DNA of 7,755 bases from Betaproteobacteria bacterium (GTDB lineage: Bacteria > Pseudomonadota > Gammaproteobacteria > Burkholderiales > Usitatibacteraceae). Each line of letters opens with the position of its first letter. Position 1 is the first letter of the stretch. Both the position numbers and the translations under genes were made by a program. Below are positions 1 through 6,799 of this stretch, piece after piece. The notes beneath the pieces were generated by a model. That model ran no database searches, was not told the DNA's origin, and was given only the letters and a program-made list of their open reading frames with translations. Location of the stretch: contig PQAI01000254.1 in NCBI GenBank assembly GCA_003105245.1, positions 3,506 through 11,260 of the forward strand, written 5' to 3'.

Positions 1-51
1 CCAAAGAGTTGACCGCGACCTATAGTGGCCAAGTTCCTTGAAAAACGCAAG

Positions 52-969
52 CTATGGCGTTGATGGGGAAGGAAGAAAGCCCGGCCCCTGCAGGGCCAGG
101 GTGCCGCTTCGCCCCGCAATCTCGCCGTCCTGGACGGCATGCAGGGGCAGGGCGGCGGGGTCCAGGGAGGCGTGCAGGTCGCGCAGGGCCACGAGCTCGT
201 AGCCCTGGGCCTTCCAGCCCTCCAGCAGGCGTTCGAAGGCGGGCGCGAGCTTCATGCCCTCGAGCTCGGCATGCAGGGTGAACACGTGATCGCGGGGCTC
301 GCGGGTGCGCTCGAGGAGCGCGTCGGCCACGTTCGCTTCCGTCACGCCGTCCAGGCCGATGAGCTCGTCCAGGGTGGGAAGGGTCGTCGGCAGCTGCGGG
401 CAGGCGACGATCTCGGCGCGGCACACGGGCAGGAAGGGATGCGTGCCGCGCGAGTCCGAGCAGTAGTCGAACCCGAAGCGCTGCGTGCGCCGCCAGGCGT
501 GGACGTTCATCTGCCATCCGGCCGCGCCGTGCACCTTCGGCTCGGCGGCGAAGATCTCGCGGAAGCGGTCGCGCGCGAGCGCCATCTGGCGCTCGGTCCA
601 CGCCTCGTCGGCCGGGCCCACGCCGTCCTGCCACTTCACGTGGTCCCAGGTGTGGATGCCGACCTCGAAGCCCGCGTCGCGCACGCTCCTGAGGATCGGC
701 GCGCAACGCTTCCCGATGTCGGGGCCGGGCAGGAGCGTCCCGTAGAGCAGGGTGCGGATCCCGTAGTGGGACAGCACCGAGGTGCGGCCCACCTTGCCGA
801 GGAAGCCGGGGCGGAAGACGCGCTTGATGGCCCGGCCCGTGTGGTCGGGGCCGAGGCTGAAGAGGAAGGTGGCGCCGGCGCCGTGCTTCTTCAGCAGGTC
901 CACCAGGCGGGGCACGCCCTCGCGGGTGCCGCGGTAGGTGTCGACGTCGATCTTGAGGGCGAGCTTCAA
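52..969 (-). CDS. arnD: ArnD-like deformylase (polysaccharide deacetylase family), lipid A aminoarabinose pathway
   Basis: 305 residues, close to the length I recall for E. coli ArnD (about 296). In the family, ArnD removes the formyl group from undecaprenyl-phosphate 4-deoxy-4-formamido-L-arabinose at the inner membrane, giving the L-Ara4N donor that modifies lipid A and confers resistance to cationic peptides. Visible signatures: the NodB-type first motif D8-V-D10 followed by the ArnD-typical TYRGTREGVPRL; metal-binding H106-x3-H110 in GIHTWDH; AAGW at 149-152; SDSRG at 171-175; TLPT at 196-199; TLHAELEG at 231-238 with H233; and GEIAGR near the C-terminus. The start is TTG at 969: no ATG or GTG lies between it and the in-frame TAG at 1002-1000, and the protein then begins as the family does. 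No good Shine-Dalgarno is seen. It is the first gene of its transcript, with no arnA or arnC upstream; the 3' side is cut by the window. A related lipid- or polysaccharide-linked N-deformylase remains possible. Confidence 0.9.
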   Translation of the reverse strand: MKLALKIDVDTYRGTREGVPRLVDLLKKHGAGATFLFSLGPDHTGRAIKRVFRPGFLGKVGRTSVLSHYGIRTLLYGTLLPGPDIGKRCAPILRSVRDAGFEVGIHTWDHVKWQDGVGPADEAWTERQMALARDRFREIFAAEPKVHGAAGWQMNVHAWRRTQRFGFDYCSDSRGTHPFLPVCRAEIVACPQLPTTLPTLDELIGLDGVTEANVADALLERTREPRDHVFTLHAELEGMKLAPAFERLLEGWKAQGYELVALRDLHASLDPAALPLHAVQDGEIAGRSGTLALQGPGFLPSPSTP

Positions 970-989
970 GGGGCGGAGCGGATCGAAAA

Positions 990-1013
990 GGCGCGCATGC
1001 TAGCATACGCGCC
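990..1013. promoter_or_regulatory. Inverted repeat with a symmetric extended -10 element between divergent genes
   Basis: The 24 bases form an inverted repeat with one mismatched pair, centred at 1001/1002. The perfect core ATGCTAGCAT (997-1006) reads TGC-TAGCAT on both strands, which matches the extended -10 form TGn-TAnnnT. Read rightward it predicts transcription starting near 1013, about 19 bases before the globin ATG. Read leftward it predicts a start near 990, about 21 bases before the arnD-like TTG. No convincing -35 hexamer is seen on either side, as extended -10 promoters can tolerate. The same repeat could instead be an operator or a transcript hairpin. The symmetry is seen directly; promoter function is inferred. 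Confidence 0.5.
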
Positions 1014-1031
1014 CCTCGCGAGACCGCCCGC

Positions 1032-1439
1032 ATGAACGCACCCCGACAGACGGCCGGGCCCACCCCCTACGAGAGCCTGGGCGGAGAGTCCGCCGTGCGC
1101 GCCCTCGTCGACCGCTTCTACGACCTCATGGACCTGGAGCCCGCCTACGCGGGTATCCGCAAGCTCCATCCGCCGACCCTCGACGACTCGCGCGACAAGC
1201 TCTTCTGGTTCCTGTCCGGCTGGCTGGGCGGACCGCCGCTCTTCGCGCAGAAGAAGGGGCACCCGATGCTGCGGGCGCGGCACCTGCCGTACGCCATCGG
1301 CATCGACGAGCGCGACCAGTGGCTCAAGTGCATGAGCCAGGCGATGGAGGAGGAGGGCGTGGACCCGGAACTGCAGCGCGCGCTCGCCAAGGCCTTCTTC
1401 GGCACCGCGGACTGGATGCGCAACCGGCCGGAGAAGTGA
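1032..1439 (+). CDS. Group II truncated haemoglobin (GlbO/TrHb2-like)
   Basis: 135 residues, the usual size of a 2-on-2 globin with a short N-terminal extension. These cytoplasmic haem proteins bind O2 or other small ligands and are linked to oxygen handling, peroxide chemistry or NO/RNS stress; the physiological ligand here cannot be read from sequence. Group II marks, aligned by eye to Mycobacterium tuberculosis GlbO: RFY with the B10 tyrosine (Y30), LSGWLGGP at 61-68, GHPMLRARHLP with the proximal F8 histidine (H84), and RDQWLKCM carrying the group II tryptophan G8 (W97). The position matching the GlbO CD1 tyrosine is histidine (H46, in KLHPP). The ATG at 1032 is preceded only by a weak purine run (GCGAGA), so ribosome binding looks poor. 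It is divergent from the arnD-like gene and upstream of typA, from which it is separated by a stem-loop and a 121-base gap. Confidence 0.93.
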   Translation: MNAPRQTAGPTPYESLGGESAVRALVDRFYDLMDLEPAYAGIRKLHPPTLDDSRDKLFWFLSGWLGGPPLFAQKKGHPMLRARHLPYAIGIDERDQWLKCMSQAMEEEGVDPELQRALAKAFFGTADWMRNRPEK

Positions 1440-1458
1440 AGGGGACGCTACCCTTCAC
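1436..1458 (+). terminator. Stem-loop at the 3' end of the globin gene, terminator-like but without a T tract
   Basis: A perfect 8-base-pair inverted repeat, GTGAAGGG (1436-1443) with CCCTTCAC (1451-1458), encloses a 7-base loop. The globin TGA stop lies inside the left arm. A C-rich run follows rather than T residues, so it is not a canonical intrinsic terminator. It could protect the 3' end of the mRNA or assist Rho-dependent termination before the typA promoter. Confidence 0.4.
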
Positions 1459-1506
1459 CCCCGCCCGCGCCGGGCGCATGATGGCGCTATCGCGTTTCCG
1501 GGCTCG

Positions 1507-1518
1507 GCATGCTAAACT
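1507..1518 (+). promoter_or_regulatory. Candidate extended -10 promoter of typA
   Basis: GCATGCTAAACT holds an extended -10 form, TGC followed by TAAACT (1513-1518), four of six matches to TATAAT. Its first eight bases, GCATGCTA, are identical to 995-1002 upstream of the globin gene. Predicted transcription would start near 1525, giving a leader of about 36 bases before the typA ATG at 1561. No good -35 is seen at 16-18 bases upstream. Confidence 0.4.
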
Positions 1519-1528
1519 GCTGAATTTC

Positions 1529-1546
1529 CTGCGGTTTTGACCGCAG
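1529..1546 (+). other. Hairpin in the typA 5' leader
   Basis: CTGCGGT (1529-1535) and ACCGCAG (1540-1546) form a perfect 7-base-pair stem with a TTTG loop. It ends five bases before the AGGA ribosome-binding site at 1551-1554, so it would sit in the leader just upstream of ribosome binding. It may stabilise the 5' end or modulate initiation; no function is shown. Confidence 0.4.
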
Positions 1547-1550
1547 CACT

Positions 1551-1554
1551 AGGA
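1551..1554 (+). promoter_or_regulatory. typA ribosome-binding site (decides the start)
   Basis: AGGA lies six bases before ATG 1561. This favours 1561 over the upstream in-frame TTG at 1537, which falls inside the leader hairpin and would add eight residues that the family lacks. Confidence 0.6.
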
Positions 1555-1560
1555 CAATCC

Positions 1561-3381
<1,821 letters not shown>

Positions 3382-3389
3382 CCGACGCC

Positions 3390-4595
3390 TTGGAAGCCCT
3401 CGCCGTCATCCTCTCCGCCGTCGCCGCGATCGCCGCGGTGGTGGTACTCGTGGTGGCGGTCCGGCTCGCCCGCCGCGTGGAGAGCCTGCCGGGCGAGGTG
3501 GCCGGCGACCGCGAGGCCCACCACCGCGCCATCCTCACGGACCTGGCGAGCGGGCTTGCCTCCTCCTCGGACCGCATCGCCTCGCGCCAGAGCGAGGAGG
3601 GCGACCGCCTTCGCCGCGCCGTCGGCGACGAGCTGGCGCGCAACCGCGAGCAGCTCCAGGCCTTCGAGCGCGCGCTGCAGGAGAAGGTCGACCAGCGGCT
3701 CTCCGAGATCGGCGGCAAGGTGAGCGAGCGCCTCGACGAGGGCTTCAAGCGCACCAACGAGACGTTCCTCAGCGTGATGACGCGCCTGCAGACCATCGAC
3801 GACGCGCAGAAGAAGATCGAGACGCTCACCGGCAGCGTCGTGAGCCTGCAGAACCTGCTCGGCAGCAAGAGCTCGCGCGGCGCGCTGGGCGAGCGCCAGC
3901 TCGAGGACATCGTGAAGAACGTGCTCCCCGAGGCGGCCTACGAGTTCCAGTACACCTTCCAGACCGCCAAGAACGTGCGCGCCGACTGCGTGCTGAAGCT
4001 CCCCGAGCCCACGGGCCTCATCGCCGTGGACTCCAAGTTCCCGCTGGAGAACTACGAGCGGATGATGTCCGACGGGGCCGACAGGGTGGCCCCTGGCGTC
4101 TTCAAGGCGGACGTGCGCCGCCACGTGGACGACATCGCGGACAAGTACATCATCCCCGGCGAGACGGGCGAGGGGGCGGTCATGTTCGTGCCGGCGGAGA
4201 GCGTCTTCGCCGAGATCCACGCGCACCACCGCGACCTCGTCGAATACGCCGGGCAGCGGCGGGTGTGGATCGTCTCGCCCACGACGATGATGGCGGTGCT
4301 CAACACCGCGCGCGCGGTTCTCAAGGACGTCGAGACCCGCAAGCAGATCCACATCATCAAGGACGAGCTGGGAAAGCTCGGCAAGGACTTCGGCCGCTTC
4401 GACGAGCGCATGCGCAAGCTCGCCGACCACATCCGCCAGGCCCACGAGGACGCGGGCCAGGTCCAGATCTCCAGCCGCAAGATCAGCGAGCGCTTCGCCG
4501 CCATCGAGCGCGCCGAGCTTCCCGGCGAGGAGGTCCCGCCCGTGGCCCAGGAGCCCGGACCGCCGCAGCTCAGCGTGGTGCCGAAGCCGGACTAG
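3390..4595 (+). CDS. rmuC: RmuC family protein (membrane-anchored coiled coil with predicted nuclease fold)
   Basis: 401 residues; E. coli RmuC is about 475. In E. coli, rmuC mutants show altered rearrangement between inverted repeats, and the family is predicted to have a PD-(D/E)xK nuclease fold; its biochemistry is poorly defined. N-terminal hydrophobic segment at about 3-26 followed by ARR, suggesting a single inner-membrane anchor with a cytoplasmic body. A charged coiled-coil region spans about 35-155. The RmuC core starts at GALGERQLEDIV (164-175) and includes RAD (D199), VDSK (D214, K216; a candidate D...DxK site), FPLENYERMMSD, DKYIIPGETGEGAVMFVPAESVFAEI, WIVSPTTMM, and a helical tail ending near AAIERAE. 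The last 25 residues are low-complexity and proline-rich. The TTG start at 3390 gives a TM segment at the very N-terminus. A rare CTG at 3378, overlapping the typA stop and with GAGGA nine bases upstream, is the alternative. It is likely cotranscribed with typA and its 3' end overlaps tctE by 26 bases. Confidence 0.92.
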   Translation: MEALAVILSAVAAIAAVVVLVVAVRLARRVESLPGEVAGDREAHHRAILTDLASGLASSSDRIASRQSEEGDRLRRAVGDELARNREQLQAFERALQEKVDQRLSEIGGKVSERLDEGFKRTNETFLSVMTRLQTIDDAQKKIETLTGSVVSLQNLLGSKSSRGALGERQLEDIVKNVLPEAAYEFQYTFQTAKNVRADCVLKLPEPTGLIAVDSKFPLENYERMMSDGADRVAPGVFKADVRRHVDDIADKYIIPGETGEGAVMFVPAESVFAEIHAHHRDLVEYAGQRRVWIVSPTTMMAVLNTARAVLKDVETRKQIHIIKDELGKLGKDFGRFDERMRKLADHIRQAHEDAGQVQISSRKISERFAAIERAELPGEEVPPVAQEPGPPQLSVVPKPD

Positions 4596-5994
4596 CCGGC
4601 GGCGGGAAGCGCACCCGCACCTTCAGCCCGATCCCTCCCGCGCCATCGCCGAGGTCGATGCGCGCCCCGTGCGCGCGCGCGATGTCGCGCACGATCGAAA
4701 GCCCCAGCCCGACTCCCGGCTGCTTGCTGGAGGCCAGGCGGTGGAAGGGCTCGAAGACGCGCTCGCGGTCGGCCTCCGCGACCCCCTCGCCGCTGTCCTC
4801 CACCTCGATCGCCGCGGGCTCGCCCGGGCCCGACAGGCGCACGGCGATCCTCCCGCCCTCGGGCGTGTAGCGGATGGCGTTGTCGACGAGGTTCTTCACC
4901 AGCTCGCGAACGAGCGTGGGGTCGCCGCGGAGGGGCACGGGGTGCTCGCCCTCGAAGGCGAGGTCGATCCGCTTGGCCACCGCCTCGCCCCCCAGCTCGA
5001 GGCACGCCTCGCGGGCGACCTGCGCGAGGTCGAGGTCGCCGAAGGAGGGGTTGGCGATGCCGTGCTGGGCCCGGGCGCGGGTGAGCAGCTGGTTGGCGAG
5101 GTGGATCGTGTCGCCCACGGAGCGATCCATGGCGGAGAGCGTCTCGCGAAGGCGCGCGGGATCGTCCTCGCGCGCGGCGAGCCCCGTCTGGGCGCGAAGC
5201 ACCGCGAGGGGCGTGCGCAGCTGGTGCGAGGCATCCGCGATGAAGCGTTCCTGCCGATCCAGGGTGCCGCGCAGCCGGGCGACGTAGTCGTTCATCCCGG
5301 CCACCAGCGCGCCCACCTCCCGCGGCACGTCGCGGGTCTCGATGGGGGAGAGGTCGCCCGCGGCGCGCGCATCCAGCTCCTCGCGCAGCCGGCCCAGGGG
5401 GCGAAACGCCGTGTGCACCACGACGACGGTGACGAGGAGCGCCAGCGCGACGAGAAGCAGCTGGCGCGCCACGGTGTCGACCATGAGCCTGCGCGTGAGG
5501 ACTTCCCGCGACACCAGGGTCTCGGCCACCTGCACGAGCGCCATTCCCCGGGTCTGGTCGTCGAACACGGGCTGGTGCAGGGCCACGACCCGCACGGGCT
5601 CGCCGCGATAGTGGTCGTCGTAGAAGCGCGCGAGCGCGAAGTAGTCCTCGGATCGCGGCACCCCGGCGGGCAGCGGCGGCAGGTCGTCGTAGCCCGACAC
5701 CGAGCGGCCGTCCAGGCCCCCGACGCGGTAGTAGACGCGCCCGCGCAGGTCGGACTCGAAGAAGTCGAGCGCCACGTAGGGCACCTCCACCACGACGCGC
5801 CCGTCGCGAAGCTCCACGCGGTCGGCCACGGCGCGCGCGACGGCGAGGAGCGAGCGGTCGTAGGCGGTGTTCACGGCCGAGAGCGCCGTGCGGTAGGTCG
5901 CGATGGTGTTCACGGCGACGAGCAGCGCGAGCGCGGGCAGGAGCCACCCCAGCAGCCGCGACTTGAGCCCCGGCGCGGGGCGCCGGGCGCTCAA
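4570..5994 (-). CDS. tctE: TctE-type sensor histidine kinase
   Basis: 474 residues. Inner-membrane sensor of a two-component pair, expected to autophosphorylate and pass phosphate to the adjacent TctD-like regulator in response to an extracytoplasmic carboxylate. Layout: TM1 about 13-33; periplasmic sensor about 34-175 with the FYDDHYRG-type run (124-131) usual for the TctE/QseC-like sensor domain; TM2 about 178-196; HAMP linker from RPLGRL (198) to about 248. Catalytic core: H box SHQLRTPL with H257; N box N368-x3-N372 in NLVDNAIRYTP; G1 DSGEG (400-404); F box FEPF (414-417); G2 GVGLGLSIV (427-435). All key residues are present, so it should be active. The start is TTG at 5994, whose last two bases open the TGA of tctD (TTGA overlap), with the strong site GAGGAGGTG five bases upstream. 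The 3' end runs 26 bases into the opposite-strand rmuC. The ligand (citrate or another tricarboxylate) is inferred from the neighbouring tctC. Confidence 0.93.
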   Translation of the reverse strand: MSARRPAPGLKSRLLGWLLPALALLVAVNTIATYRTALSAVNTAYDRSLLAVARAVADRVELRDGRVVVEVPYVALDFFESDLRGRVYYRVGGLDGRSVSGYDDLPPLPAGVPRSEDYFALARFYDDHYRGEPVRVVALHQPVFDDQTRGMALVQVAETLVSREVLTRRLMVDTVARQLLLVALALLVTVVVVHTAFRPLGRLREELDARAAGDLSPIETRDVPREVGALVAGMNDYVARLRGTLDRQERFIADASHQLRTPLAVLRAQTGLAAREDDPARLRETLSAMDRSVGDTIHLANQLLTRARAQHGIANPSFGDLDLAQVAREACLELGGEAVAKRIDLAFEGEHPVPLRGDPTLVRELVKNLVDNAIRYTPEGGRIAVRLSGPGEPAAIEVEDSGEGVAEADRERVFEPFHRLASSKQPGVGLGLSIVRDIARAHGARIDLGDGAGGIGLKVRVRFPPPASPASAPR

Positions 5995-6662
5995 GCCTTC
6001 ACCTCCTCGAGGAGGTAGCCCAGGCCGCGCAGGGTGACGATGCGCACGCGCGCGCCCTCGAGCTTGCGCCGCAGGCGATGGACGTAGACCTCGATCGCGT
6101 CGGGCTTCGCGTCGCTCTCCAGGGAGAACAGGCGCTGGTGCAGCTGCTCCTTGGCGACCACCTTGCCGGCGCGCAGCAGGAGGGACTCCAGCACCGCGTG
6201 CTCGCGCGGGGTGAGGGCGAGGAGCCTGCCGGCGAGCTCGAAGGCGCGGCTGGCGGGATCGAGGACGAGGTCGCCGCAGGCGGGGCGGGTCTCGCCGCCG
6301 GCCTGGGAGCGGCGCAGCAGCGCGCGAAGGCGCGCCTCCAGCTCGTCGAGCTCGAAGGGCTTCGCGAGGTAGTCGTCGGCGCCCAGGTCCAGGCCGCGCA
6401 CCCGGTCCTGCAGCTCCGTGCGGGCGGTGACGATGAGCACGGGCGTGCGGGAGCCGCGCGCGCGCAGGCGCCGCAGCACCTCGAGCCCGTCCAGGCGCGC
6501 GAGCGAAAGGTCCAGGATCACGGCGTCGTACTGTTCCGTGGCAAGGCGCGCGTCGGCGTCGGCCCCGTTCATCGACCGTTCCACGGTGTAGCGGCTCTTC
6601 TCGAGCGCGCGACCCACCCAGCGCGACAGTTCCACGTGGTCCTCGACCAGGAGGATCCTCAT
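5991..6662 (-). CDS. tctD: TctD-type OmpR/PhoB-family response regulator
   Basis: 223 residues, the normal size for an OmpR-family regulator. Receiver domain at 1-118: acidic pocket E7-D8, phosphoacceptor D51 in VILDLSL, T79 in VTA, and K101 in the AKPF motif after GADDYL. Winged-helix DNA-binding domain from about 128 to 220: LTPREHAVLESLL (150-162), then the recognition-helix region with AIEVYVHRLRRKL (189-201) and the wing TLRGLGYLL. In Salmonella, TctD with TctE controls the tctCBA tricarboxylate transporter; here it is divergent from a tctC homologue and directly upstream of the kinase, matching that plan. The ATG at 6662 starts exactly at the family MRILLVEDH and has AGGGG nine bases before it on the minus strand. 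A longer in-frame reading to 6845 would run into tctC and adds no domain. Substrate-specific naming rests on context. Confidence 0.94.
   Translation of the reverse strand: MRILLVEDHVELSRWVGRALEKSRYTVERSMNGADADARLATEQYDAVILDLSLARLDGLEVLRRLRARGSRTPVLIVTARTELQDRVRGLDLGADDYLAKPFELDELEARLRALLRRSQAGGETRPACGDLVLDPASRAFELAGRLLALTPREHAVLESLLLRAGKVVAKEQLHQRLFSLESDAKPDAIEVYVHRLRRKLEGARVRIVTLRGLGYLLEEVKA
6000..6008 (-). promoter_or_regulatory. Strong ribosome-binding site for tctE inside the 3' end of tctD
   Basis: On the minus strand GAGGAGGTG sits five bases before TTG 5994 and also encodes E-E-V of the TctD tail. This near-perfect Shine-Dalgarno fixes the TTG as the tctE start, and together with the 4-base gene overlap it implies translational coupling of regulator and kinase. 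Confidence 0.8.
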
Positions 6663-6683
6663 TGCCCACCCCTCGCTTGCACC

Positions 6684-6715
6684 GAAAGCCACTTGAAAGC
6701 TTGCCCGGCTATTCT
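6684..6715 (+). promoter_or_regulatory. Candidate TctD operator and tctC promoter
   Basis: GAAAGC occurs twice in direct orientation at 6684-6689 and 6695-6700, an 11-base period that matches the one-turn spacing used by OmpR/PhoB-family dimers. Nine bases after the second copy lies TATTCT (6710-6715), a reasonable -10 on the plus strand with no good -35. This is the layout of a promoter where the activator replaces the -35 contact. GCTTGC also flanks the pair at 6675-6680 and 6699-6704. Predicted transcription starts near 6722, giving a leader of about 78 bases to tctC. TctD binding is an inference. Confidence 0.4.
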
Positions 6716-6717
6716 GC

Positions 6718-6723
6718 ATTGTA
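6718..6723 (-). promoter_or_regulatory. Candidate -10 of the tctDE transcript
   Basis: On the minus strand this reads TACAAT, five of six matches to the -10 consensus, 55 bases upstream of the tctD ATG. No matching -35 is seen 16-18 bases further upstream. The GAAAGC repeats would lie just downstream of the predicted start, so TctD bound there could also limit its own transcription. Confidence 0.35.
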
Positions 6724-6738
6724 GGCACCAGAGGGGTC

Positions 6739-6756
6739 CGCGGCCCGCCGGCCGCG
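6739..6756 (+). other. G+C-rich hairpin in the tctC leader
   Basis: CGCGGCC (6739-6745) pairs perfectly with GGCCGCG (6750-6756) around a CGCC loop. If tctC transcription begins near 6722, this stem lies in the untranslated leader, 33 bases before the ribosome-binding site. No T tract follows, so a simple attenuator is unlikely; a role in mRNA stability is possible. Confidence 0.4.
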
Positions 6757-6788
6757 AAACCCCCGTTCGATACCGTACCCGACCCTCC

Positions 6789-6795
6789 GGAGGAG
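6789..6795 (+). promoter_or_regulatory. tctC ribosome-binding site
   Basis: GGAGGAG, four bases before ATG 6800, is the strongest plus-strand Shine-Dalgarno in the window. It fits a periplasmic binding protein that must be made in excess over its membrane partners. Confidence 0.75.
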
Positions 6796-6799
6796 TCCC

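Noticed and set aside
9..26. TTGACC and TATAGT near the left edge as a plus-strand promoter
   Set aside because: The two hexamers are only six bases apart, not 16-18, and no plus-strand gene follows. The first 51 bases show no gene start and no clear terminator for the arnD-like gene.
139..1035. Plus-strand open frame opposite the arnD-like gene
   Set aside because: It is antisense to a gene with full family motifs, has biased Ala/Gly/His/Val composition and no family resemblance.
1537..1560. Upstream TTG start adding eight residues to typA
   Set aside because: The TTG lies inside a hairpin and lacks its own ribosome-binding site, while ATG 1561 has AGGA six bases upstream and matches the family N-terminus.
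4668..4681. Alternating purine-pyrimidine run (CG/TG repeats), possible Z-DNA
   Set aside because: It encodes ordinary Ala-Arg-Ala-His residues of the tctE ATPase domain, and short runs of this kind are expected by chance at this G+C content.
4669..6018. 449-codon plus-strand open frame opposite tctE
   Set aside because: The minus strand encodes a complete kinase with H, N, G1, F and G2 boxes; the plus-strand reading has no domain.
5995..6669. Extension of the tctE kinase frame upstream through tctD
   Set aside because: This part is tctD in a shifted frame; the strong ribosome-binding site and TM1 place the start at TTG 5994, so it is not a fused hybrid kinase.
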